NCBI RefSeq assembly: GCF_030316855.1 | Contig: NZ_JASZYR010000010.1 | Location: 124,001-188,000 of the forward strand | DNA: 64,000 bases | Direction of reading: 5' to 3' | DNA from: Variovorax sp. J22P240 | Lineage (GTDB): Bacteria > Pseudomonadota > Gammaproteobacteria > Burkholderiales > Burkholderiaceae_C | Shown: in pieces, positions 8,204 to 14,769 of the stretch | Layout of the letters: every line of letters starts with the position of its first letter | How positions within the stretch are numbered: the first letter of the stretch is position 1 | Made by a program: the position numbers and the translations under genes | Notes under the pieces: model-generated | Database searches by the model: none | Told to the model about the DNA's origin: nothing | Seen by the model: only the letters and a program-made list of their open reading frames with translations

Positions 8204-8764
8204 TCAGTTCGCCAGGATCGGATTGCGCTTTTCCGCTTCGAGCCGCTGCTGCCTGCGCACGGCCTCGCACTGTGCGTGCGGCTTGAAGGCCGGCTTCAGG
8301 CATTGAGCGGCCATGCACCGCGCTGCGGCGAAGAAGTTCAGGCCCGCGCAGGCTGCGCCGGGTTCGACGAATTCACGTGGCATGGGTCGGGCCGCTGCGA
8401 CAGGCTTTGCGACCCTGTCCTTCTGAGCGGGCGGCGCGGGAGCATGCAGGGGCGGCGATGAGGCCGCCACCGGCTCGGCCTTGTACACCGCGCCGGGGCC
8501 CGAGAGCAGCCACCCCGCTGCGGAACCCACGGTCAGTGCAACGACCAGCCCCCCAATCGTGAACCACGCGCCCCGGTTCGGCTCATGAACCGGAGCCAAC
8601 GCGGGTCCTGCCTTCGGCCGCCGGGACGACTCAGGCGGTGGTGAAAAGTCCGTCCGTGCAGATCCCAGCGCCGCAAGAGCCGTCGGCAACGGGTTCACGC
8701 ACCCGATGCAGAACTTGGCGATACCGCGGTTCTCGGTGTCGCAAATCGGGCATCTCACCTTCAT
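8204..8764 (-). CDS. Unknown single-pass membrane protein with N-terminal zinc ribbon
   Basis: A 186-residue protein I do not recognise by name. The first 22 residues form a zinc ribbon with CPIC (C5, C8) and CIGC (C19, C22). A proline-rich linker follows, then one hydrophobic helix near residues 67-88 (WFTIGGLVVALTVGSAAG), a second Pro/Ala-rich segment and a C-terminal part with several cysteines (about 140-170) that would lie in the periplasm. The layout, a cytoplasmic zinc finger tied to a periplasmic tail, is found in many uncharacterised proteins. It follows the next minus-strand gene by 12 bases and is probably co-transcribed with it. Confidence 0.7.
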   Translation of the reverse strand: MKVRCPICDTENRGIAKFCIGCVNPLPTALAALGSARTDFSPPPESSRRPKAGPALAPVHEPNRGAWFTIGGLVVALTVGSAAGWLLSGPGAVYKAEPVAASSPPLHAPAPPAQKDRVAKPVAAARPMPREFVEPGAACAGLNFFAAARCMAAQCLKPAFKPHAQCEAVRRQQRLEAEKRNPILAN

Positions 8765-8776
8765 GTGGGCTGGCGG

Positions 8777-9268
8777 TCAGTGCGTGAGGATGGAAAGGTC
8801 TTCCGCTTCGTCGGCTGCAAGGCCTTGCGCCGCGACCAGGTTCTTCTGCGCCGCCATGATGAGCGCGGCACGGTAGGCAGAACGGCTCGCGATCTTGGTG
8901 TGGGTGATCAGCGCCTGCCACTCGCGCTCGAGATCCTGTCGCGACCGATCCTTGGGAGTGCCCATCAGAGCCTGGCTGACGTCGACCAGCGCGGCCGCGG
9001 AGCTGAGGCAGATGTTGATGGCGGACTGCGCGGCGCTGGTGCGCAGGCGCTGTTCTTGGCTCTGCGGATCACCGCCCAGGGCTTCGAGGGGAACGTTGGC
9101 GGTGGGCCCGAGATACGGGGCGCCTTGGAGTTCGCTGTCGGCGTGGGCGAGCACCTTTTCAATGGCGGCCAGCGCGTTTTCCAGCAATGCGATATCGAGT
9201 GACTTTTGCTTCATTTCATCCAGCCGGATGGATTCCGGTCCAGCGGGAATGGTGACAGTGGATGGCAC
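8777..9268 (-). CDS. Unknown helical protein, partner of the zinc-ribbon gene
   Basis: A protein of 163 residues (GTG at 9268) or 145 (ATG at 9214), with no recognised domain. It is rich in Ala, Leu and Gln, contains only short polar breaks and is probably all alpha-helical. There is no signal peptide or membrane segment, so it should be cytoplasmic. Neither start has a good ribosome binding site; I took the GTG because the 18 residues it adds look like normal protein. It precedes the zinc-ribbon membrane protein by 12 bases, so the two likely form an operon. An interrupted palindrome (CTGTG-N8-CACAG, 9276-9293) lies just upstream. Confidence 0.6.
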   Translation of the reverse strand: MPSTVTIPAGPESIRLDEMKQKSLDIALLENALAAIEKVLAHADSELQGAPYLGPTANVPLEALGGDPQSQEQRLRTSAAQSAINICLSSAAALVDVSQALMGTPKDRSRQDLEREWQALITHTKIASRSAYRAALIMAAQKNLVAAQGLAADEAEDLSILTH

Positions 9269-9443
9269 TTTTTCACTGTGCAATAAGCCACAGTCGAAAT
9301 ACAAAAGTTTACAAATGCAAGGCCATTGCGGCCCAGCTCTGGTGCCACAAGCCCGACAGAGAACGACCGGCCGTGACTTACTGCCTTCATTTACGGCATC
9401 GAAGTTGCTACATTTTTTTGTCAATTACAACGAAAGGTGTCTG

Positions 9444-10616
9444 ATGAACCTGTCACGCAGGGCCTGGCTCGGCAAGACCGGCGCCGCACTGTTCCTCGGT
9501 GGAGGGCTGTATGCGGGCCGGACGAGCCACGCCCAGACGACGACGCGCGCCACGGCCTCCGCCGCGCGCACCGTGGTCCTGGGCCAATCGGTCCCGTTGA
9601 CCGGTGCGGCCAGCGAGATCGGCCTGGCGTTCGCCGCGGGTTGCCGGCTTTATGCGACCGAATTCAACGAAAGCGGCGCCGGCGGCGGCATCCAGCTGAA
9701 GCTGCTGCAGCTCGACGATGGATATGACGCCGCGCGCGCGGCCACGAACGCCCGCACCCTTCTCACCACCGACAAGGCGGACATGCTCTTCGGCTTTGTC
9801 GGAACCGCCAGCAGCGAAGCCGGCGCGGCCGCAGCAGCGCAGCAGGGCTCGGTGCTGTTCGCCCCCTTCGCGGCTGCGGACAACCTGCGTGCAGCGGGCC
9901 ACCCTAACGTGTTCCACGTCCGGCCCAGCATGGCCGACGAGGCCTTCAAGATCGTCCGCCAGTGCGCCACCGTCGGACAGACGCGCATCGCCTTGATCGG
10001 CGACGACGACGCCATGGGTCGCGCCGGGCTCGCGGCAGTGCAGCAGGCGGCGGCTGATCTCAAGCTCGCGCCACTGGTCGCAACCGCGCTGGTGCCCGCG
10101 TCTGGCGACAAGGTGGATGCGGCGCTCGCCGAGGTGCAGAAGCAATCGCCGCAGGTCATCGTTCTGGTATCGCTCTCGGGCACCACGGCCAACGTGATCC
10201 GCAAGCTGCGCAAGCGCGGCTATGCCGGAGCCTTCATGGCGTTCTCGATCGTGGGCATCGATCCGCTCTACACGGCACTCGGCAAGGACATCGGCGGCAT
10301 CGTGATCTCGCAGGTGGTGCCCTCGCCGCGCTCCTCGGCGATCCCGATCGTCAAGGAATACCTCGCCGCCGTCGACAACTCCGACCAGACGCCGTCGTAT
10401 GAAGGCCTCGAAGGCTTCATCGCCACCAAGGCGGCGGGCGAAGCGGTGCGCCGGGCGGGCCGCGGGTTCACGCCGGCCGCGATTCAGCGCGTCATGGCAG
10501 GCATGACGGACTACGACGTGGGCGGCTTCCGCATCAACCTGCGGCCGGGCCTGCGCGATCCCGGGCGGACCATCGACCTCATCAGCATCACCAAGGACGG
10601 ACGCGTGCTTCGCTGA
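9444..10616 (+). CDS. ABC transporter substrate-binding protein, branched-chain amino acid type
   Basis: A 390-residue periplasmic binding protein of the LivJ type (Peripla_BP_6). It begins with SRRAWLGKTGAALFLGGG, a twin-arginine (Tat) signal, cut near residue 32. The mature part has VVLGQSVPLTGAASEIG, the usual ligand-fold start, and VGTASSEAGAAAAAQQG. No permease or ATPase genes lie next to it, so it is an orphan receptor that may share another transporter or have a sensing role. An AAAGG ribosome binding site lies seven bases before the ATG. It converges with the Crp gene, four bases from its stop. The ligand may be an aromatic or amide compound, since this family covers many. Confidence 0.85.
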   Translation: MNLSRRAWLGKTGAALFLGGGLYAGRTSHAQTTTRATASAARTVVLGQSVPLTGAASEIGLAFAAGCRLYATEFNESGAGGGIQLKLLQLDDGYDAARAATNARTLLTTDKADMLFGFVGTASSEAGAAAAAQQGSVLFAPFAAADNLRAAGHPNVFHVRPSMADEAFKIVRQCATVGQTRIALIGDDDAMGRAGLAAVQQAAADLKLAPLVATALVPASGDKVDAALAEVQKQSPQVIVLVSLSGTTANVIRKLRKRGYAGAFMAFSIVGIDPLYTALGKDIGGIVISQVVPSPRSSAIPIVKEYLAAVDNSDQTPSYEGLEGFIATKAAGEAVRRAGRGFTPAAIQRVMAGMTDYDVGGFRINLRPGLRDPGRTIDLISITKDGRVLR

Positions 10617-10620
10617 GGCC

Positions 10621-11334
10621 CTACCCGGCGCTGCCCAACTGTTGCAGCGCATCGAGGGAGAGCAACTCGATCCGCCCATAGCCCAGCGCGATCACGCCTT
10701 CGTGCGCCAGGGCGTTGAGTTCCTTCGACAAGGTCTGCCGCGTCACGCCGAGCATCATCGCCAGCGCCTCCTGAGGCAGCGCCACGCTGCGGCGCGGGTC
10801 GGGCGATTGCGTCGCATCGCCCCGCGCCAGCGCGAGCAGCCGACGCGCGACGCGGGCGCGCAAGCCGCGCAGCGTGGCGTCCTCCATCAGTCCGTAGAGG
10901 CCGCGCACGCGCGCCGCCAGCAAGGCGGCGATCGCGCGTGCAAAGGCTGCTCCCTCCATCTGGTGCGCGAAGGCCTCGAAGGGAACGGCCAGCAGGTCCA
11001 GCGCGGACAGCGCCGTCGCATCGTGGGTGCGCGGCGAGCCGTCGATCAGGCTGATCTCGCCGAACCAGTTGCCGGGCTCCAGCACGGCGAGGATGGCTTC
11101 GCGGCCGTCCTGCCGCAATGTCGAAATCTTGATCGTCCCCGCGGCCAGACGGAAAAAGGCCGCGCCCGCCACGTGCACCGGATCGCCCTGCCTGAACACC
11201 ATCGCACCGCGCCGCAGGTGGATCAGTTCGGCCGCGCCGAGAAGACCTTCCCGCTGGGCGCGGGGCATGGAGGCGAACCACGGATTGGTCTCCACGGCGA
11301 CGCGGTGCGCGGCGGACAGGCGAGGTCTGGGCAT
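10621..11334 (-). CDS. Crp/Fnr family transcriptional regulator
   Basis: A 237-residue regulator with an N-terminal cyclic-nucleotide-like beta barrel (FRQGDPVHVAGAAFFRLAAG, PGNWFGEISLIDG) and a C-terminal winged helix with the recognition segment VTRQTLSKELNAL. There is no cysteine cluster of the Fnr type, so an iron-sulfur sensor is unlikely; cAMP or another small effector is possible. I chose the ATG at 11334 over a TTG nine bases upstream. It is divergent from the HD-domain gene, and a Fnr-like palindrome (11371-11386) lies between them, which points to direct control of that operon and itself. Confidence 0.87.
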   Translation of the reverse strand: MPRPRLSAAHRVAVETNPWFASMPRAQREGLLGAAELIHLRRGAMVFRQGDPVHVAGAAFFRLAAGTIKISTLRQDGREAILAVLEPGNWFGEISLIDGSPRTHDATALSALDLLAVPFEAFAHQMEGAAFARAIAALLAARVRGLYGLMEDATLRGLRARVARRLLALARGDATQSPDPRRSVALPQEALAMMLGVTRQTLSKELNALAHEGVIALGYGRIELLSLDALQQLGSAG

Positions 11335-11370
11335 GGAGGGCAATTCCGGGGGTTAACGAGAGCGCTCCAT

Positions 11371-11386
11371 TGTCAAATTCTTGACA
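11371..11386. promoter_or_regulatory. Crp/Fnr-type palindromic operator
   Basis: TGTCAA-ATTC-TTGACA is a perfect 6-4-6 inverted repeat with the size and spacing of Crp/Fnr-family sites (Fnr: TTGAT-N4-ATCAA). It lies in the 106-base region between the Crp-type gene and the HD-domain gene. Its right arm TTGACA could also be the -35 box of the rightward promoter, with TACAGT at 11408-11413 as a -10 box, although the 21-base spacing is long. Confidence 0.55.
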
Positions 11387-11440
11387 GTTGAGCGTCAACC
11401 GCAGGTCTACAGTGGGCCGCACACCAAGGAGAACACCACG

Positions 11441-12034
11441 ATGAATGCAAGAGCGAAATTCGTCCGCATGCAGGACAGCACCCGTGAAGACTGGCAACTG
11501 ATCGGCGGCGAGTTCATGCAGTTCGCGACCGGCCTGCCCGAGCGCGTGATCAAGCACCTGCAGATCCTCGAAGGCGACTACGGCGGCTTTCCGATCGACC
11601 GCTACACGCATTCGCTGCAGACCGCCACGCGCGCACTGCGCGACGGCCGCGACGAGGAGTACGTGGTGTGCGCGCTGCTGCACGACATCGGCGACACACT
11701 CGGCACCTTCAACCATCCCGACATCGCCGCCGCGATCCTCAAGCCCTTCGTGGCCGAGGAGAACCACTGGATGGTGCAGCACCACGGCATCTTCCAGGGG
11801 CACTACTTCTTCCATCACATCGGCCTCGACCGTGACCTGCGCGAGAACTTCCGCAGCCACCCGAGCTTCGAGCGCACCGCTGAGTTCTGCGAGCTCTATG
11901 ACAACCCGGCCTTCGATGCGAACGCCGAGACCTTGCCGATCAGCGAATTCGAGCCGATGCTGCGGCGTGTGATGGCACAACCCCGCCAGAGCATCTACAA
12001 GTCCGCGCTGAAATCCGAAACGGCCGCGGCCTGA
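11441..12034 (+). CDS. HD-domain metalloprotein, possible PhnZ/MIOX-like oxygenase
   Basis: A 197-residue HD-fold protein. Visible metal ligands are the His in YTHSLQTATRAL, the HD pair in LLHDIGDTL, a His in TFNHPDIAA, the histidines in MVQHHGIFQGHYFFHHIG and the Asp in CELYDNPAFD. Most HD proteins are phosphohydrolases, but a group with this spread of His residues (PhnZ, myo-inositol oxygenase) holds a mixed-valence di-iron site and uses oxygen to break C-P or C-C bonds. Which of the two applies is not decidable here. A good ribosome binding site (AAGGAG) precedes the ATG. It is followed after 31 bases by a class II aldolase gene and faces a Crp-type regulator, so it belongs to a small catabolic operon. 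Confidence 0.8.
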   Translation: MNARAKFVRMQDSTREDWQLIGGEFMQFATGLPERVIKHLQILEGDYGGFPIDRYTHSLQTATRALRDGRDEEYVVCALLHDIGDTLGTFNHPDIAAAILKPFVAEENHWMVQHHGIFQGHYFFHHIGLDRDLRENFRSHPSFERTAEFCELYDNPAFDANAETLPISEFEPMLRRVMAQPRQSIYKSALKSETAAA

Positions 12035-12065
12035 CAAGCACCTCATCCATCCCAGGAGACCCTCG

Positions 12066-12833
12066 ATGAACGCCACCTCCCAAAGTGAAGTCCAGAAACT
12101 CGTCAGCGCCGAAGAATGGCAGTTGCGCGTCGACCTCGCGGCCTGCTACCGACTGGTTGCGCTGTACGGCTGGAGCGACCTCGTCTTCACGCACATCAGC
12201 GCGCGCGTGCCGGGACCGGAGCATCATTTCCTGATCAATCCTTACGGCCTCATGTTCGACGAGATCACCGCGTCGAGCCTGATCAAGGTCGACAAGGACT
12301 GCAACAAGGTGATCGATTCGCCCTACCCCGTGAACCCGGCGGGCTTCGTGATCCACAGCGCGATCCATGCCGCGCGTGAAGACATTCAGTGCGTGCTGCA
12401 CACCCACACGCGCGCCGGCATCGCGGTGAGCGCGCAAACGAACGGCGTGCTGCCGATCAGCCAGCAATCGACCTTCGTGCTGGCGTCGCTCGCCTATCAC
12501 GACTACGAGGGCGTGGCCTTCCGCGACGACGAGAAGCCGCGTCTGCAGGCCGACATGGGCAACGCCAACTACCTCATGCTGCGCAACCACGGTCTGCTCA
12601 CCGTGGGCAAGACCATCGCCGACGCCTTCCTGAGCATGTACACCTTCGAGAACACCTGCCAGATCCAGATCGCCGCGCAAGCCGGCGGCGGTGAGCTGAC
12701 GCAGGTCGACCCGCGCATCGTCGAAGGCGTGGGCCATGCGATGAAGGTGCAGACGGGTGGACTGGGCGGCGTCTTCGTCTGGCCTTCGCTCATTCGCAAG
12801 CTCGACCGCGTCGACCCCAGCTACAAGAACTGA
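12066..12833 (+). CDS. Class II aldolase/adducin family protein
   Basis: A 255-residue protein of the FucA/AraD aldolase-epimerase-adducin family. The zinc ligands are visible as HTHTRAGIAV (two His) and LRNHGLLTVG (third His), and the start SDLVFTHISARVPGPEHHF is typical. Members cleave phosphorylated sugars or sugar acids, isomerise pentose phosphates or decarboxylate related acids; the substrate here is unknown. AGGAG lies eight bases before the ATG. Co-transcription with the HD protein upstream is likely. It ends five bases before the convergent MarR gene. Confidence 0.88.
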   Translation: MNATSQSEVQKLVSAEEWQLRVDLAACYRLVALYGWSDLVFTHISARVPGPEHHFLINPYGLMFDEITASSLIKVDKDCNKVIDSPYPVNPAGFVIHSAIHAAREDIQCVLHTHTRAGIAVSAQTNGVLPISQQSTFVLASLAYHDYEGVAFRDDEKPRLQADMGNANYLMLRNHGLLTVGKTIADAFLSMYTFENTCQIQIAAQAGGGELTQVDPRIVEGVGHAMKVQTGGLGGVFVWPSLIRKLDRVDPSYKN

Positions 12834-12837
12834 ATCT

Positions 12838-13398
12838 TCAGATATCCAGGGCGGAGGCGTCGGGCGAATCCTCGTCGCGCGCTTCTTCTGCTGCCCTGCA
12901 GTACTCGCGCAGCTTGAGCAGCGCGCGATACATCGCATCCCGCTCGTCGGGTGTCATCACACGGATTGCCGCGGCTTGGCGCCGGCGGGCGATCGGGATC
13001 GCCTCTGCGTGCAGCGCCTTTCCTGCCGCTGTCACCGCGCAGTAGACCTTCTTGCGCGGGGTGTTGCCTTCAGCCTGCAACTCGACCAGCCCCCGGGCTT
13101 CGAGCAGTTTGAGCGTGCGGCTGACCAGTGCCTTGTCCGAAGTGGACTGCTTCACCAGATCGCTGAACGCCAGGCGCTCCGAGTGCGCCACGAGCGACAG
13201 CACGCGCCATTCCGATACGGACAAGCCGAACTGATCCGCGTACGGCAGCGTGATCGTGCGCCGGAGCGCGTTGCCCACCTGGCTCATCATGGTCGTGATG
13301 AAGGCATCGACCGTCAGCGTCGTGCCTGCCTCGTCGAGCTCGGTCCAGGGCGTGGCCGCCTCGACCGTGGGGGAAGAAGTGATGCGTTTGTCTGTCAT
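12838..13398 (-). CDS. MarR family transcriptional regulator
   Basis: A 186-residue MarR regulator. The winged helix-turn-helix reads SVSEWRVLSLVAHSERL, LVKQSTSDKALVSRTLKLL and LQAEGNTPRKKVYCAVTAAG (the wing). It has a polar N-terminal extension of about 25 residues and an acidic C-terminal tail. I chose the ATG at 13398; an in-frame ATG at 13416 is an alternative. It is divergent from the Bug receptor gene at 13626 that begins the catabolic island. The 227-base gap holds two palindromes (13487-13500 and 13523-13549). The first is a plausible operator of this protein. MarR proteins in such places often respond to the aromatic substrate. Confidence 0.87.
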   Translation of the reverse strand: MTDKRITSSPTVEAATPWTELDEAGTTLTVDAFITTMMSQVGNALRRTITLPYADQFGLSVSEWRVLSLVAHSERLAFSDLVKQSTSDKALVSRTLKLLEARGLVELQAEGNTPRKKVYCAVTAAGKALHAEAIPIARRRQAAAIRVMTPDERDAMYRALLKLREYCRAAEEARDEDSPDASALDI

Positions 13399-13486
13399 TG
13401 CCCCGCATTGTTTCATGCGAACGCGCGAGGCCATTTCAATCACGTAGATCACTATTTTTTAACACGTCAATTGGTATTTGCAGCAA

Positions 13487-13500
13487 GTTGATGCATCAAC
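13487..13500. promoter_or_regulatory. Perfect 14-bp palindrome, candidate MarR operator
   Basis: GTTGATGCATCAAC is a perfect uninterrupted palindrome in the gap between the MarR gene and the Bug gene, about 88 bases from the MarR start. Its size suits a MarR dimer. It is different in sequence from the palindrome 23 bases further right, so two regulators may meet in this gap. Confidence 0.45.
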
Positions 13501-13522
13501 AATGACTTCACAATGACGTATT

Positions 13523-13549
13523 CGTTAGTAAACCGTTGTTTTACTAATG
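13523..13549 (+). promoter_or_regulatory. Island operator, left copy (shared with 36540-36566)
   Basis: Inside this 27-base site TTAGTAAA-N7-TTTACTAA is a perfect 8-bp inverted repeat. The same 27-base element, in the same orientation toward its gene, occurs before the Bug gene at the other end of the island (36540-36566): 20 of 27 bases agree, including TAAACCG and TGTTT of the core. Distance to the ATG is 76 bases here and 69 there. The AAAC-N4-GTTT centre resembles the KdgR type of IclR-family sites, and an IclR gene lies in the island. Confidence 0.6.
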
Positions 13550-13625
13550 AATCGCCAAAGTTCATTCAGTTGCCAGCCGCCATGCATCGCTCCCGCGTCC
13601 CGCATGGCCCTTCCAGGAGCCAGTG

Positions 13626-14612
13626 ATGTTTTCGACCCGTCGCCAAGTCCTTCTTGCGGCCACGATGGCGGCATGCGCCATGTCCGCCGGACATGCCATC
13701 GCCGAGCCGGACTACCCGTCCAAGACCGTCAGCATGATCGTCTCGTATCCGCCGGGAGGCGACACGGACGCCATCGCGCGCCTCTTCGCCGACAAGCTCT
13801 CGCAGCGGCTGAAGCAGACGGTGATCGTCGACAACAAGCCCGGGGCCGGCGGCGCCCTGGGCAACAACTTCGTGAGCCGCGCGCCTGCCGACGGATACAC
13901 GCTGCTGTTCACGCCCAATCCCTTCACCACGGCCCCGCTGGTGATGAAGTTGTCGCCCAGTGCCAGCTACGACGTGCTGCACGGCTTCGAGCCGATCATC
14001 AACACGGCCACCCAGCCGCTGGTGCTGGTCGCCAATCCGGGTCTCGGTGTCAAGACGCTGCCGGAGTTGATCGCCGCCGCCAAGTCCGGCAAGTCCGTGA
14101 CCTACGCCAGCCCCGGCGCCGGCTCGCCGATGCACATCGTCGGCGAATGGCTCAACCGCGCGGCCGGCGTGAAGATCACGCATGTCCCCTATCGCGGCGT
14201 GGGCCCGTCGGTGACCGATGTGGTTGCCGGCCACGTCGACACGGCCTGGGTCACCTTCGGCGCCGTTCGCCAGTACCTGCAGAACGGCCGCCTCATCCCG
14301 CTGGCGATCGGTGATGCCCAGCGCTCCAAGCTGGCGCCGAACGTCCCGACCCTGGTCGAGCTGGGCTACAAGGACGTGGTGGTGGGTGCCTGGAACGGGT
14401 TCTTCGCGCCCAAGGGAACACCCGCGCCTGTCGTCAAATTGTTGAACGAGAACCTCAACGAGATCCTGAAGTCGCCCGAAGTAACGGAGAAGCTGGCGGT
14501 CTTTGGCGCCCTGCCCGCAGGCGGCGCGCCGGATGTGCTCAGCAAGATCAACGCCAGCGACTACACAGTCATGGGCAAGGTCATCAAGGATCTCGGGATC
14601 ACCGTGGAATAG
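13626..14612 (+). CDS. Bug-type tripartite tricarboxylate receptor (periplasmic)
   Basis: A 328-residue solute-binding protein of the Bug/TctC family with a signal peptide of about 25 residues. The family marks are YPPGGDTDAIARLFADKL, VVDNKPGAGG-like loop IVDNKPGAGGALGNNF, ASPGAGSPMHIVGE and ITHVPYRGVGPSVTDVV, which form the ligand clamp. No TctA or TctB membrane genes are in the window, so it is an orphan receptor. It is clearly a paralogue of the Bug protein at 35481-36470, and both share the upstream operator. The ATG at 13626 follows a GTG that could also start. It precedes the molybdenum hydroxylase genes by 157 bases containing repeat copy C. Ligand unknown; probably a carboxylated compound used by the island. 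Confidence 0.88.
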   Translation: MFSTRRQVLLAATMAACAMSAGHAIAEPDYPSKTVSMIVSYPPGGDTDAIARLFADKLSQRLKQTVIVDNKPGAGGALGNNFVSRAPADGYTLLFTPNPFTTAPLVMKLSPSASYDVLHGFEPIINTATQPLVLVANPGLGVKTLPELIAAAKSGKSVTYASPGAGSPMHIVGEWLNRAAGVKITHVPYRGVGPSVTDVVAGHVDTAWVTFGAVRQYLQNGRLIPLAIGDAQRSKLAPNVPTLVELGYKDVVVGAWNGFFAPKGTPAPVVKLLNENLNEILKSPEVTEKLAVFGALPAGGAPDVLSKINASDYTVMGKVIKDLGITVE

Positions 14613-14618
14613 GGCTCG

Positions 14619-14703
14619 CCCCCAGGCTTGCGCACTTCGTGTCGCCGCCTACCCCCTGCCGGGGGCAACACCGGCGGATCGGCTGAGCCGGATCCGCGGT
14701 GTT
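14619..14703 (+). repeat. Dispersed 85-base structured intergenic repeat, copy C
   Basis: It begins CCCCCAGGCTTGCGCACTTC six bases after the Bug stop codon and runs through a CCCCC-N4-GGGGG hairpin to a long hairpin closed by AACACC/GGTGTT. Same order and length as the other copies, and the same orientation relative to the gene that ends before it as copies A and B. Confidence 0.85.
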
Positions 14704-14769
14704 TCATGAACGGGCTTCGCTTCGCTTGCCATTGGCGGACGGAAGCGGCCGGCTTCTTGGTAATCAACG

